In this document: piece by piece, positions 54,869 to 63,893 of the stretch
Layout: every line of letters begins with the position of its first letter
Position numbering within the stretch: position 1 is the first letter of the stretch
Assembly (NCBI GenBank): GCA_009838195.1
Contig: VXSC01000007.1
Span: 16,856-80,855, forward strand
DNA length: 64,000 bases
Source of the DNA: Rhodothermaceae bacterium
GTDB lineage: Bacteria > Bacteroidota > Rhodothermia > Rhodothermales > Bin80
Direction: 5' to 3'
Position numbers and translations under genes: made by a program
The notes under the pieces: model-generated
Told to the model about the DNA's origin: nothing
The model's input: only the letters and a program-made list of their open reading frames with translations
Database searches by the model: none

Positions 54869-55882
54869 TCAACGCCCTAGGGTAACGTTTGAAGTAAGAA
54901 CTTCCGCTAAATTTTCTGGAAGGACACAGGGTGACCTCCCCTTCATACAACTCCAGTCAAAATACTGTAACAACTCTATAGGAGACAGTGCGCGCACCTC
55001 GGGCAAGAGCCCAAGTGCCCAAGCAAGATACCCCACCAGATGTCGGCTTGGTACACCAGATTCTCGAAGTGCAGCCAACGAAAGCGATTCATCCCGTTTA
55101 GAGAGCTTTTCGCCTTTTGCGTTGAGAACTAGTGGACTGTGCGCATAAGACGGCCGCACGCCACCGAGTGCATCTACTAACAGCAATTGTCGTGCCGTTG
55201 ATCCCAGAAGATCCTGCCCTCGAACGACCTCGGTAATCTCCATATGGAGGTCATCTACAACAACCGCTAATTGGTAAGAAAAGACTCCGTCTCTGCGCCG
55301 TAGAACATAATCACCAACCGTAGTGGCTACGTTTTCTTCCTGCAAACCACATACCTGATCGAAAAACTTAATCCGCTGATCAGGCACTTTTAATCGGATG
55401 GTTGCTTCTTTCCCGCCTTCTTCATACCATCCGGGGCGTACATCAGTCGGACGAAGACTGCGCGGATACATTGCGGTGTGCCCATGGGGTGCAGAGGCCA
55501 GATTCTGAACATCCTTTCGGGATAATTTGCAGGGGAACAGCATCTGTTGATGATATAGCCGATCCAATGCAGACTGATAGTATTTCTGGCGCAGCGACTG
55601 CTGGTAGGGCTCGTGTGGCCCTCTAATATCCGGGCCAGCGTCCCAGTCAAGCCCCAGCCATTTTAGATCATTGATTTGGATCTCCTTCATGCCTGGCACG
55701 GTTCTCGGCACATCCAGATCCTCAACCCTCAGTGTGAACAAACCCCCTGCATGCCTAGCTGCACACCACGCAACCAGCGCTGTACAGGCGCTGCCTACAT
55801 GCAGATGTCCCGTCGGGGAGGGAGCAAATCGACCATGATAGCCTACAGACTGCATCCTATACTTTGCTGCGGTGTTAGACAT
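54869..55882 (-). CDS. gluQ: Glutamyl-Q tRNA(Asp) synthetase
   Basis: A truncated glutamyl-tRNA synthetase paralogue without anticodon-binding domain; it attaches glutamate to queuosine of tRNA(Asp). The HIGH-like motif is GRFAPSPTGHLHVGSA (residues ~17-32), the ATP site LRVEDLDVPR, and the KMSKS-like LNAKGEKLSKRDES at about 255. 337 residues is a little longer than the usual ~300. The zinc-binding cysteines expected after LFPC are mostly missing (CKLSRKDV rather than CxCSR, and YPRSL rather than Y..C), so the zinc site appears lost. Start is ATG at 55882. It faces the DciA-like gene divergently. Confidence 0.88.
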   Translation of the reverse strand: MSNTAAKYRMQSVGYHGRFAPSPTGHLHVGSACTALVAWCAARHAGGLFTLRVEDLDVPRTVPGMKEIQINDLKWLGLDWDAGPDIRGPHEPYQQSLRQKYYQSALDRLYHQQMLFPCKLSRKDVQNLASAPHGHTAMYPRSLRPTDVRPGWYEEGGKEATIRLKVPDQRIKFFDQVCGLQEENVATTVGDYVLRRRDGVFSYQLAVVVDDLHMEITEVVRGQDLLGSTARQLLLVDALGGVRPSYAHSPLVLNAKGEKLSKRDESLSLAALRESGVPSRHLVGYLAWALGLLPEVRALSPIELLQYFDWSCMKGRSPCVLPENLAEVLTSNVTLGR

Positions 55883-55912
55883 GTTCTAAGGGAATCATAA
55901 CCCCTGGACTCC

Positions 55913-56212
55913 ATGGAGTCGAAGAAAAAAGAAACTCCGCTCGCGCTTTCTGACCTGGTCAATGTCGCAATTGACGATCTTGGCATAAGGGACGACATCG
56001 ACGAAGCACAGGCCGTCAAGGTCTGGCATGATCTTGCAGGCCCGGTTATTGCCAAGGTCACCGAACGTGTCTGGACGCGTCGAGGGAGAATGTATGTTGA
56101 ATTAAACTCAGGCACATGGCGGCAGGAACTGCATATGCATCGTGTACAGTGGCGTGACCGGCTGAATGAGGCATTGGGTAAGCGTATCATCCATGAAATT
56201 ATTTTCCAATAA
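55913..56212 (+). CDS. dciA: DUF721 (DciA-like) protein
   Basis: A 99-residue protein matching DUF721, whose member DciA loads the replicative helicase in many bacteria. Family positions are the VKVWHDLAGPVIAKVTERVW strand-helix block and RRGRMYVELNSGTWRQELHM, with the last L-(N/K)-x-xxG helix ending in IIHEIIFQ. The N-terminal ~30 residues look flexible. Its end overlaps the M23 peptidase start by 20 bases, so the two are co-translated. Assignment to a DciA role is family inference. Confidence 0.8.
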   Translation: MESKKKETPLALSDLVNVAIDDLGIRDDIDEAQAVKVWHDLAGPVIAKVTERVWTRRGRMYVELNSGTWRQELHMHRVQWRDRLNEALGKRIIHEIIFQ

Positions 56213-57155
56213 GTCCTTCAGGAACATCTCGATCATACGCGCCCTGCATGAATTTGTGGTTTTCTGGCGGGATATCTTCTGGAAAACCGGCACACAACCA
56301 CGCATCATCGTCTGGAAAGGTCGCAGAGGCCAGGCCAGGTCCTATCGTGAGTTCCGTCCAAAACGGTTCCGTCTTCGCTCCATATCCCTTGTCGCACTGT
56401 TTATCTATACCTCCGCAGTGACGGGATTTGCACTCTTTTTGTTCTGGCGTGGACTGATCCCCGGCCTCAACATCCAGGAACTCCATGAACGCACTGTTTC
56501 GATCTCTCTGCGATTGCAGGAAGTCGAAGACTCCCTCAACGCGCAGACCCAATATCTTTCCAATCTTCAACGTCTGTTGTCCGGGGATACGAACTCTCTG
56601 CTCACGGATTCCGCTTTACCGACAGACCTGCCCGGCACTTCGCTTCAGGACGCAGCCGGCTCGCTTCCAGCCCCAGTCTCCATCTTGGCAGGGAGCGATC
56701 AGTGGCCAGCCATGCCGGTCATCGCCGGTGACCCTGCTGGAGAGATTCCTCTTACATCTTCAAGCAATTATCTGGCAAGCCTACAATTGCCCGCACTGCC
56801 ACCGGTGCAAGGGTTAGTCACGCGTGGCTTTAACGCCAAAGAAGGACACTATGCGGTTGACATCGCAACGAGCGAAGGGACGATGGTACGCTGTATCGGT
56901 GATGGATACGTTATCTTCTCGGACTGGACCTATGAGGGAGGTCATACGATTGCCGTCCAACATACCGGCGGGTACGTTTCCGTCTATAAGCATAACCAAC
57001 GTCTTCTGAAACAGGTCGGAGACCGGGTCCGGGCTCGGGAGAGCATTGCAGTCAGCGGAAATTCAGGGGAGTATTCTTCGGGGCCCCACCTTCACTTTGA
57101 ACTGTGGAACAATGGTCTGGCACAAAACCCTGCCAACTATCTGATCGGCTATTAA
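56193..57155 (+). CDS. M23 peptidoglycan endopeptidase, membrane anchored
   Basis: A 320-residue inner-membrane protein that cuts peptide cross-links in the wall. One membrane helix (SLVALFIYTSAVTGFALFLF, residues ~60-80) and a coiled coil (HERTVSISLRLQEVEDSLNA) precede the LytM domain (~205-320). Its zinc motif is GHYAVDIATSEGTMV (HxxxD) and SGPHLHFELWNNG (HxH), so the enzyme looks active. The start ATG at 56193 (MKLFSNKSFRN) is within the end of the DciA-like gene. The next gene is a bactofilin, a frequent partner of M23 peptidases in shape control. Confidence 0.92.
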   Translation: MKLFSNKSFRNISIIRALHEFVVFWRDIFWKTGTQPRIIVWKGRRGQARSYREFRPKRFRLRSISLVALFIYTSAVTGFALFLFWRGLIPGLNIQELHERTVSISLRLQEVEDSLNAQTQYLSNLQRLLSGDTNSLLTDSALPTDLPGTSLQDAAGSLPAPVSILAGSDQWPAMPVIAGDPAGEIPLTSSSNYLASLQLPALPPVQGLVTRGFNAKEGHYAVDIATSEGTMVRCIGDGYVIFSDWTYEGGHTIAVQHTGGYVSVYKHNQRLLKQVGDRVRARESIAVSGNSGEYSSGPHLHFELWNNGLAQNPANYLIGY

Positions 57156-57379
57156 GGCGCTTTTGGGCAGTTCTATCTCGGTAGAGGAGGATGCTCACTC
57201 CAGCGAGGCTTAAAGGATGCGATATGTTCATGGTTCTGGACGAACTCCATGTCCGTTTTGCGAGTTGTTGTCCCACGTGACTCCACCTTTTACAGCATAA
57301 AATTTTCGCCATAATGGTACAATCATGTACATAGTTCCCTATTTTTCCGTATATTTGCGTGAATCCAAGCCAGTGATTC

Positions 57380-57823
57380 ATGTTGCAAAAGAAAAACCCC
57401 CTTCCCTCAGGATTAAAAGAGTCCATAAGTGCTGCAAATTTAAATATCATTTCAGGTGGGACCGACATCAAAGGCTCCTTGGAATCCACCTCTGATACGC
57501 GGCTTGCAGGCAGGCTTGAGGGAAGTATGCAGATTGAGGGAACAGTCGTTATCACTGAAAACGGGATTGTGGACGGATCTATCCACGCGGAGAACATCAA
57601 TGTATCCGGTTCAACAGTGGGAGACCTTGTTGCTACGAAGAAGGTGCTGTTGACCGACACTGCGAGAGTCAAGGGAACCATCTATGCGGAACGACTGGTT
57701 GTTGAAGAGGGAGCCATCTTTAACGGTGAATGTCAGATGGGACACAAGTCCGAGGCGATTTCATCCAAGTTCGTGGCAACATCCAATGGGGCAGATGAGC
57801 AGTTGGCAGAGCGGCTTGCGTGA
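57380..57823 (+). CDS. Bactofilin
   Basis: A cytoskeletal polymer-forming protein of 147 residues. The right-handed beta-helix core (residues ~20-120) shows the bactofilin cadence: IISGGTDIKGSLESTSDTRL, AGRLEGSMQIEGTVVITENG, GSIHAENINVSGSTVGDLVA and KVLLTDTARVKGTIYAERLV, then FNGECQMG. A short N-terminal extension with MLQKKNPLPSG may bind the membrane. It follows the M23 peptidase by 224 bases and its 3' end overlaps the first ATP synthase accessory frame by 29 bases. A role in guiding the peptidase is inference from neighbours. Confidence 0.92.
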   Translation: MLQKKNPLPSGLKESISAANLNIISGGTDIKGSLESTSDTRLAGRLEGSMQIEGTVVITENGIVDGSIHAENINVSGSTVGDLVATKKVLLTDTARVKGTIYAERLVVEEGAIFNGECQMGHKSEAISSKFVATSNGADEQLAERLA

Positions 57824-58004
57824 CGCCTCACCCTACCTCAGCCTCGGCATGCAGTTGGGCATGACCATGGCTGTATTTGCAGTCGGCGGCTATCTCTTGG
57901 ACCGACTTCTCGGAACCACCCCATGGCTTATCCTGGTGTGTTCTGTCATCGGGATGGTTTGTGTGTTTGTGCGGTTGATCCGTATCGCGAATCATCGTGA
58001 ATAG
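57795..58004 (+). CDS. AtpI/AtpZ-like small membrane protein
   Basis: A 69-residue protein with two membrane helices (GMTMAVFAVGGYLLDRLLG and LILVCSVIGMVCVFVRLI), typical of the putative F0F1-ATPase subunit at the head of ATP synthase operons. G-Y-L-L-D-R-L-L-G is the family motif. The ATG at 57795 lies inside the end of the bactofilin gene in another frame; 57786 is an alternative. It may assist c-ring assembly or Mg transport. Confidence 0.78.
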   Translation: MSSWQSGLRDASPYLSLGMQLGMTMAVFAVGGYLLDRLLGTTPWLILVCSVIGMVCVFVRLIRIANHRE

Positions 58005-58085
58005 AGGATTACGATCTTCACGAAAAATTCATCTCCATTTTCTGATCTTGTTCGCACTAATTTCGTAAACCCTAGTTTAAGAGAG

Positions 58086-58364
58086 ATGAGTTCGGAATGG
58101 AGCAGCATGGTGGCTGGGGTATTGCTGGGGCTATGTTACGCAGGTGCCAACGTGCTGGTGATTCGAATTGCTCAGAATACATCAAGGTTTGTACCCATTG
58201 TGATTGGTGGAATGGTGCTGCGTATGTTCGCAGCCCTTACTGTTTTAATCATCGTTATTCAATTGTTTCCTGTTGTACTTCCCGTGTTTACGGGCACCTT
58301 TTTGCTGATCGCTCTGATCGGGCTTTTCGCTGAGGTTACCTGGTTGATTCGAAAAAAAGCCTGA
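58086..58364 (+). CDS. atpI: Small membrane protein of ATP synthase operon
   Basis: A 92-residue protein with three or four hydrophobic helices (VAGVLLGLCYAGANVLVIRI; FVPIVIGGMVLRMFAALTVL; VVLPVFTGTFLLIALIGLFA), matching the size and place of AtpI-like proteins between AtpZ and subunit a. Its TGA overlaps the atpB start (TGATG). Identity is by position and topology rather than sequence, so the gene symbol is tentative. Confidence 0.65.
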   Translation: MSSEWSSMVAGVLLGLCYAGANVLVIRIAQNTSRFVPIVIGGMVLRMFAALTVLIIVIQLFPVVLPVFTGTFLLIALIGLFAEVTWLIRKKA

Positions 58365-59461
58365 TGCGTCCAGTACGCCTTTTGACTTACTTATTGTGCT
58401 TGAGCGTACTTTGGATACCCTTGACTGCCTCGGCTGCCGAGGACGGGGAATTTGATCCGGTTCACCATACTGCAGACGCATATTACCTTGACTTCCTGCC
58501 CATTGGTAAGGTGGAATTACCTCGGATTTTGATCCTCCGCAGTGAGTCGACCGGCTACTACGTACGTGTATACCGAACAACAAAAAGTGCTCTTCGCTCC
58601 GGCGAATTGGAGGCCAAGATTGAGACGGAGGAGGGTACCAAGACCATGTCAGGGCAGGACAGCCTCCAGGTATTGATCGCTGAGGGGAAACATCTGGACG
58701 CCAAACTTAGCCCTGTCGAGGGGAATACGATAGTCCTCGATTTATCGGTGACCAAGCATCTGGTATTTGCCCTACTCGCATCAGGGATTTTACTGGCCAT
58801 CTTTGTGCAGTTGGCAAACCGGTATAAACGAGGCATAGGGCGCACCAGTGCTCCCCAAGGGCTCGTACACAACCTGTTTGAAACCCTGGTCATTTTTGTT
58901 CGGGACGACATCGCGATCCCCAACCTCGGCAAGGAGCATCACCAGCGCTTTTTACCGTATCTATTGACAGCGTTTTTCTTTATCCTGACCTGTAACCTGT
59001 TGGGGCTCGTGCCGTTTGGTGCAACCGCGACCTCCAACCTGAACATTACAGCAGTTCTGGCCGCGTTTACATTCATATTGACGCAGGTCAACGGATCCAG
59101 AGATCATTGGCGGCATGTATTTTGGCCTCCGGGAATGCCAGTTCCAGTCAAACTTCTTTTGATCCCAACCGAAATCATGGGGCTTTTCACCAAACCGGTT
59201 GCACTTGCGATTCGGCTTTTTGCGAATCTCACCGCCGGCCACCTGGTAATTCTCAGCCTCATTGGTATGATTTTTACGTTCACTAATCTATTTGGGGAGG
59301 CCGTTGGCTACGGTGTCGTACCAGTCAGCCTAGGCTTCACCTTATTTGTGATGTGTCTTGAAATACTCATTGCATTTATTCAAGCCTATATCTTCACTAT
59401 CCTGTCCGCACTGTTCATTGGGATGGCAATTGCCGAACATTCGCACAGTGAGGCTCATTAA
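58364..59461 (+). CDS. atpB: ATP synthase F0 subunit a
   Basis: Proton-channel stator subunit (365 residues). The N-terminus carries a signal-like segment and ~120-residue periplasmic extension (LLCLSVLWIPLTASAAEDGE), which is typical of Bacteroidota subunit a. The core includes FFFILTCNLLGLVPFGATAT, then MGLFTKPVALAIRLFANLTAGHLVILS with the essential Arg in AIRLFANL, and LEILIAFIQAYIFTILSALF. The ATG overlaps the previous gene's stop. The frame ends in a His-rich tail (AEHSHSEAH). Confidence 0.95.
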   Translation: MRPVRLLTYLLCLSVLWIPLTASAAEDGEFDPVHHTADAYYLDFLPIGKVELPRILILRSESTGYYVRVYRTTKSALRSGELEAKIETEEGTKTMSGQDSLQVLIAEGKHLDAKLSPVEGNTIVLDLSVTKHLVFALLASGILLAIFVQLANRYKRGIGRTSAPQGLVHNLFETLVIFVRDDIAIPNLGKEHHQRFLPYLLTAFFFILTCNLLGLVPFGATATSNLNITAVLAAFTFILTQVNGSRDHWRHVFWPPGMPVPVKLLLIPTEIMGLFTKPVALAIRLFANLTAGHLVILSLIGMIFTFTNLFGEAVGYGVVPVSLGFTLFVMCLEILIAFIQAYIFTILSALFIGMAIAEHSHSEAH

Positions 59462-59494
59462 GCGTATACACGACTCTTTAACTATTTTCTATTC

Positions 59495-59728
59495 ATGGAA
59501 TCACTTGATCTTGCTCTTGCATACCTCGGTGCCGGTCTCGGCGCCGGCCTCGTTGCTATTGGAACCGGACTCGGCATTGGTCGACTAGCCGGACCAGCTA
59601 TGGAGGGCACTGCCCGTCAGCCCGAGGCAACCAACGACATCCGAACCAGCATGATTATCGCGGCCGCCCTTATTGAAGGGGTTGCGCTGTTCGGATTAGT
59701 CATCTCCTTTATCCTTGCCTTTAAGTAG
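59495..59728 (+). CDS. atpE: ATP synthase F0 subunit c
   Basis: Rotor ring subunit, a 77-residue hairpin of two membrane helices: GAGLGAGLVAIGTGLGIGRL, the polar loop RQPEATNDIR, and IIAAALIEGVALFGLVISFI with the proton-binding Glu. The helix 1 residue pattern lacks the Gln and Glu-Ser that mark sodium-binding rings, so a proton ring is expected. It sits 33 bases after atpB and 9 bases before atpF. Confidence 0.95.
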   Translation: MESLDLALAYLGAGLGAGLVAIGTGLGIGRLAGPAMEGTARQPEATNDIRTSMIIAAALIEGVALFGLVISFILAFK

Positions 59729-59737
59729 ACGTTTATC

Positions 59738-60271
59738 ATGGCGCTCGCCGCAAATCTACTGAGTGCGAATGTCGGTCTGGTCGTCTGGCTGACAGTGGTA
59801 TTTCTGGCCCTTTTGCTCCTACTTAAGCGGTATGCATGGGGGCCGATCACCACGGCTTTGTCTGAGCGTGAGGAAACTATTGCAGCTTCTATAAACCGGG
59901 CCGAGGAAGCTCTTGCAGAAAGCAAGCGCTTACAGGAAACCAACCAACAGGCTCGACGCGAGGCAGAACGGGACGCACAGCGACTGCTTCGTGAAGCACG
60001 CGAAGAGGCTCAGCGAATTCGGGATCAGGAGGTGCAGCGTACCCGCGAAGAGATTGCCGCCTCGCGTGAACAGGCCCAAGAAGAGATTGAACGGGACAAG
60101 GAACGCGCTCTGCAGGAGCTTCGAAGTGAAGTTGCTGACTTGGCCATCCTTGCCGCTGGAAAGGTGCTCCAGGAGAACCTGGATACCTCACGCCAGCGTG
60201 CGCTCGTTGACAATTTTATTGACGGTCTGACTACGACCGAAAAAAACCAGCAGCCTCCCTTTCAGGCATGA
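59738..60271 (+). CDS. atpF: ATP synthase F0 subunit b
   Basis: Peripheral stalk subunit of 177 residues. One N-terminal membrane helix (VGLVVWLTVVFLALLLLLKR) followed by YAWGPITTALSEREETIAAS and a long charged coiled coil (RREAERDAQRLLREAREEAQ; EEIERDKERALQELRSEVAD). ILAAGKVLQENLDTSRQRAL is the usual C-terminal delta-binding part. Its last bases overlap atpH (ATGA), so the pair is coupled. Confidence 0.95.
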   Translation: MALAANLLSANVGLVVWLTVVFLALLLLLKRYAWGPITTALSEREETIAASINRAEEALAESKRLQETNQQARREAERDAQRLLREAREEAQRIRDQEVQRTREEIAASREQAQEEIERDKERALQELRSEVADLAILAAGKVLQENLDTSRQRALVDNFIDGLTTTEKNQQPPFQA

Positions 60272-60801
60272 CCTCTTCCGTGGTTGCCCAGCGCTACGCA
60301 CAGGCGCTCTTCAACGAGACTACAACAGTCTCCTCGGTCACTGATGATGTGGCTCTGCTCATCCAGACTTTGAGCAATTCTTCTGAGTTGGAACGGTGCC
60401 TGAAAAGCCCTGTAATCCCCCGGCACAAGAAATCTGCTATCCTGCAAACCCTGTTTGCTGAGTATGTCCACGCGGTGACACTGCGTTTTCTGCAGATGCT
60501 GGTTCAGCGAGGCAGAGAACCGCTGCTCAGTACAATCCTGGACCGGTTTCTGGTCCTGAGTGACGAGTCGCAGGGAATCACTCCGGTGCACGCCCGTGTC
60601 TATTCGGAATTGTCCGAGGATGAGCAGGCCCGCCTGCAAAGCGTTCTGAGTACGCGACTAAACCGTACCGTGCGGCTTCAGGTGACGGAAGATCCAGCTC
60701 TGATGGGTGGGATTGTGTTGGAAATTGGAGATACGGTGTATGACGGGAGTGTGCAGCATCAACTCTCGCTGCTCCAGGGGCGCCTGCATGTACAGGCCTA
60801 A
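60268..60801 (+). CDS. atpH: ATP synthase F1 subunit delta
   Basis: Stalk-to-head connector of 177 residues. The N-terminal helical domain begins VAQRYAQALFNETTTVSSV and continues LSNSSELERCLKSPVIPRHK; the C-terminal part has the family signature DPALMGGIVLEIGDTVYDGSVQHQLSLL with conserved G-G and DGS. Its start overlaps the atpF stop by four bases, and atpA follows after 14. Confidence 0.95.
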   Translation: MTSSVVAQRYAQALFNETTTVSSVTDDVALLIQTLSNSSELERCLKSPVIPRHKKSAILQTLFAEYVHAVTLRFLQMLVQRGREPLLSTILDRFLVLSDESQGITPVHARVYSELSEDEQARLQSVLSTRLNRTVRLQVTEDPALMGGIVLEIGDTVYDGSVQHQLSLLQGRLHVQA

Positions 60802-60815
60802 TTTTTAATTAAGAA

Positions 60816-62411
60816 ATGACAACAGCTATACGACCAGATGAAGTCACAGCACTCCTCCGGCAGGAGCTCGGTGGCTTTGAGTCTACTACGGATATATATG
60901 AAGTGGGCACTGTCCTACAGGTAGGAGACGGCATCGCCCGGATCTACGGTCTGTCACAGGTACAGGCTGGAGAATTGATTGTGTTCCCTGAACGCGATGT
61001 GACCGGCATGATCCTGAACCTGGAAGAGGACAGTGTAGGGGCGGTTCTCTTTGGAGAGGTGCAGGAAGTCAAAGAGGGCGATCAGGCGCGTCGAACCCGC
61101 CGGATCGCGTCCATCCAGATGAGAGAAAGCATGTTGGGACGGGTCATCGATCCACTTGGAAACGTGCTCGATGGAAAGGGTGCGCTCACCGGCGATACCT
61201 GGGAAATGCCCCTTGAACGCAAAGCACCCGGCGTCATTTATCGCCAACCCGTATCCGAACCCCTCATAACCGGAATCAAGGCGATTGACTCCATGATCCC
61301 GATCGGCCGTGGACAGCGGGAATTGGTGATCGGTGACCGGCAAACGGGCAAAACTGCTGTGTTGATTGATACGATCATCAGTCAGCGTTCCACCCATGAG
61401 ACCGACGCACCGGTCTACTGCATCTATGTTGCGATTGGGCAAAAAGCTTCTACAGTTGCACAGGTTGCCCGCGCGCTGGAGGAAAATGACGCAATGGAAT
61501 ACACGGTGATCGTGAATGCACCGGCTTCGGTTGCCGCTCCACTCCAGTTTATTGCACCGTTTGCTGGTGCCTGCATCGGTGAATATTTTCGGGACACGGG
61601 GCGCCACGCGCTGGTCATTTATGATGATTTGTCCAAGCAGGCCGTGGCGTACCGGCAGGTTTCTCTTTTGCTGCGGCGTCCGCCTGGGCGTGAGGCCTAC
61701 CCGGGAGATGTATTCTACCTCCACAGCCGCCTTCTAGAGCGTGCAGCCAAGATCACAGCAAGTCAGGAGATCGCATCACAAATGAACGATCTGCCTGATT
61801 CGCTAAAGGACAAGGTCCAAGGAGGGGGGTCTCTGACGGCGCTGCCTGTCATCGAAACGCAGGCTGGAGCCGTCGATGCATACATCCCGACCAATGTAAT
61901 TTCCATTACGGACGGGCAGATTTACCTGGAACCCGACCTGTTCAATGCGGGCATCCGCCCGGCGATTAACGTGGGGATTTCTGTGAGCCGTGTCGGTGGC
62001 AGTGCACAGATCAAAGCAATGAAATCTGCTGCAGGGATGCTGCGGTTGGATCTGGCCCAATACCGGGAATTGGAAGCATTCTCAAAATTCGGATCCGATC
62101 TTGATCCTGCGACACAGCGACAACTGCGACGCGGTGAGTGCCTTGTGGAATTACTCAAACAGGGACAATTCGCACCTGTACCTGTCGAAGAGCAGGTTGC
62201 CGTAATCTTTATTGGCAGTGAAGGCCTCCTCGATACAGTGGCTGTGTCTGACATTGATCAGTTCGAGGTAGAGCTCCTTGAAAACCTTAGAGTTCGTGCC
62301 GCGGATGCCCTTGCCAGCATTCGGGACACCGGCGCGTTGACCGATGAAGCCAAAGAGGCGTTCCGCCAAGAGGCAAAACGACTTGTTGAACTTTACGCTG
62401 CAAAAGCTTGA
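60816..62411 (+). CDS. atpA: ATP synthase F1 subunit alpha
   Basis: Non-catalytic F1 subunit (531 residues). It begins [20 protein letters not shown], carries [10 protein letters not shown] (P-loop at about residue 173), [40 protein letters not shown] and the arginine-finger region [19 protein letters not shown]. This includes all family landmarks. Its stop overlaps the atpG start (TGATG). Confidence 0.97.
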   Translation: MTTAIRPDEVTALLRQELGGFESTTDIYEVGTVLQVGDGIARIYGLSQVQAGELIVFPERDVTGMILNLEEDSVGAVLFGEVQEVKEGDQARRTRRIASIQMRESMLGRVIDPLGNVLDGKGALTGDTWEMPLERKAPGVIYRQPVSEPLITGIKAIDSMIPIGRGQRELVIGDRQTGKTAVLIDTIISQRSTHETDAPVYCIYVAIGQKASTVAQVARALEENDAMEYTVIVNAPASVAAPLQFIAPFAGACIGEYFRDTGRHALVIYDDLSKQAVAYRQVSLLLRRPPGREAYPGDVFYLHSRLLERAAKITASQEIASQMNDLPDSLKDKVQGGGSLTALPVIETQAGAVDAYIPTNVISITDGQIYLEPDLFNAGIRPAINVGISVSRVGGSAQIKAMKSAAGMLRLDLAQYRELEAFSKFGSDLDPATQRQLRRGECLVELLKQGQFAPVPVEEQVAVIFIGSEGLLDTVAVSDIDQFEVELLENLRVRAADALASIRDTGALTDEAKEAFRQEAKRLVELYAAKA

Positions 62412-63334
62412 TGGCAACCCTGCGTGATATCCGGACGCGTATCGGCTCTGTCCAGAATACGCAACAGGTAACACGGGCCATGAAGATGGTTGCGGCAGCA
62501 AAACTGCGCCGCGCTCAGGAAAGTATTTTCAAGACGAGACCCTACGCTTATAAGATTGGCGAAATCATTGAGCACCTCAAACGTCAGGGCGCAGTAGAGT
62601 CACATCCACTGCTTCGGGAACGTGAAGAAGTGAAGGGGGCACTGATTATAGTCGTTACAGGAGATCGCGGACTGGCGGGTGCCTTCAACAGCAATGTGAT
62701 CAAAACTGCTGAATCACTAATTCACTCAGATTATTCCGAACTCTATACAAACGGGACATTACAGATTGTTGGGGCAGGACGTAAAGGAGCCGAGCATTTC
62801 CGTAAGCGCGGATATAAGATGGCGGCAGACCTCAGCGATGTATTCAGAGAGTTAACGTTCGATACTGCCCTCAACATTGGAAGCTTAGCGATGGAGGGCT
62901 TTCTGGAAGGAGACTGGGATGAAGTCAGGATCGTCTACAACGAATTCAAAAACACCATTGCCCAAAATCGGATTGCTGCTCCGCTAATTCCAGTACCTCC
63001 GGAGCAGTTTCGGACACCGGTGATGCTGCAGGAAGATTTAGCGACCCCGGAGATTCAGGATCGCTACCGAGCGGATTACATCTTCGATCCAGACTCTGCA
63101 AATATTTTAAATTCCCTCGTTCCACGATTCGTGAATTTTGAGATCTGGCGTGCTTTACTGGAATCCGCCGCTGCTGAGCATGGGGCGCGTATGGTTGCGA
63201 TGGATAATGCTACAGCAAACGCTACGGAACTCCTGCGCTCATTACGCCTCCAATATAACCGCGCCCGTCAGAGTGCAATCACGACGGAGATCCTAGAGAT
63301 CATCAGCGGCGCGAACGCGCTAGAGGAGGGCTGA
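62411..63334 (+). CDS. atpG: ATP synthase F1 subunit gamma
   Basis: Central rotor shaft, 307 residues. The N-terminal helix is [20 protein letters not shown] then TRAMKMVAAAKLRRAQ, the core has IIVVTGDRGLAGAFNSNVIK, and the C-terminal helix is MVAMDNATANATELLRSLRL followed by YNRARQSAITTEILEIISGA. ATG 62411 is favoured over an in-frame TTG one codon earlier because it overlaps the atpA stop. No atpD/atpC follows; these lie at 34-36 kb. Confidence 0.97.
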   Translation: MATLRDIRTRIGSVQNTQQVTRAMKMVAAAKLRRAQESIFKTRPYAYKIGEIIEHLKRQGAVESHPLLREREEVKGALIIVVTGDRGLAGAFNSNVIKTAESLIHSDYSELYTNGTLQIVGAGRKGAEHFRKRGYKMAADLSDVFRELTFDTALNIGSLAMEGFLEGDWDEVRIVYNEFKNTIAQNRIAAPLIPVPPEQFRTPVMLQEDLATPEIQDRYRADYIFDPDSANILNSLVPRFVNFEIWRALLESAAAEHGARMVAMDNATANATELLRSLRLQYNRARQSAITTEILEIISGANALEEG

Positions 63335-63576
63335 TTGCTGGCAGTTAGTATTTCGACGGTTGACCGCAATCTACCTGATTCCAACCATTCAATCAGATCA
63401 TCTTAGAGTGTAAACTGCATTGCGCTCACGGGAATAGTCTGATTTACTGATTTAAGTGCCCTAGAGGCGCTGCGTGTAATGAGTGGCGAGGTTTTTTCAA
63501 TGGATTTCGCACGGAACCCGACCAGTAAAACGCTTTGAATGCATATGCGTTAAACGTGTCCTCTTGATGGTCCTTG

Positions 63577-63664
63577 GGAGAGGTGGCCGAGTGGCTGAAG
63601 GCGCTCCCCTGCTAAGGGAGTATGGGTTAACAGCTCATCGTGGGTTCGAATCCCACCCTCTCCG
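63577..63664 (+). tRNA. tRNA-Ser (anticodon GCT)
   Basis: An 88-base class II tRNA. The acceptor GGAGAGG pairs with CCTCTCC, the D arm contains GGCCGAGTGGC, the anticodon loop is CTGCTAA with anticodon GCT, a long variable arm (TATGGGTT...CTCATC region) follows, and the T arm is GTGGGTTCGAATCCCAC. The CCA tail is not encoded. It reads AGY serine codons. Confidence 0.93.
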
Positions 63665-63709
63665 CTTTTGCCGGATACGGTTTGCCTACAGGCGGAAAAA
63701 TTGAACCCC

Positions 63710-63794
63710 GGAGGGGTGGCAGAGTGGTTGAATGCACTGGTCTTGAAAACCAGCGTGCCGCAAGGTACCGGGGGTTCGAATCCCTCCCCCTCCG
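63710..63794 (+). tRNA. tRNA-Ser (anticodon TGA)
   Basis: An 85-base class II tRNA, 45 bases after the first serine tRNA. Acceptor GGAGGGG pairs with CCCCTCC; the D arm has GGCAGAGTGGTTG; the anticodon loop is CTTGAAA (anticodon TGA); the variable arm is CGTGCCGCAAGGTACC; the T loop is GGTTCGAAT. It reads UCN serine codons. CCA is not encoded. Confidence 0.93.
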
Positions 63795-63874
63795 CACTGT
63801 GCCGTAGTCCGAAGAATGCTCCCCGGCATATGGTTCACGATGAGTGAGCCACCCCATTTGGCCACCAACTCAAC

Positions 63875-63893
63875 AGTCCGGCACGCCCGGACT
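63875..63893. terminator. Short GC-rich hairpin after the tRNA pair
   Basis: Seven-base stem AGTCCGG and CCGGACT with a five-base loop (CACGC), 80 bases beyond the second tRNA. A T-rich stretch follows only partly (ATGTCTTCT). It may end the tRNA transcript; weak evidence. Confidence 0.35.

Noticed and set aside
57052..57681. Minus-strand open frame of 209 codons opposite M23 and bactofilin
   Set aside because: Composition is Ser/Val-rich shadow of the beta-helical bactofilin code; no start context, and the plus-strand genes are well supported.
60954..61724. Minus-strand open frame of 256 codons opposite atpA
   Set aside because: Shadow of the strongly conserved atpA gene.
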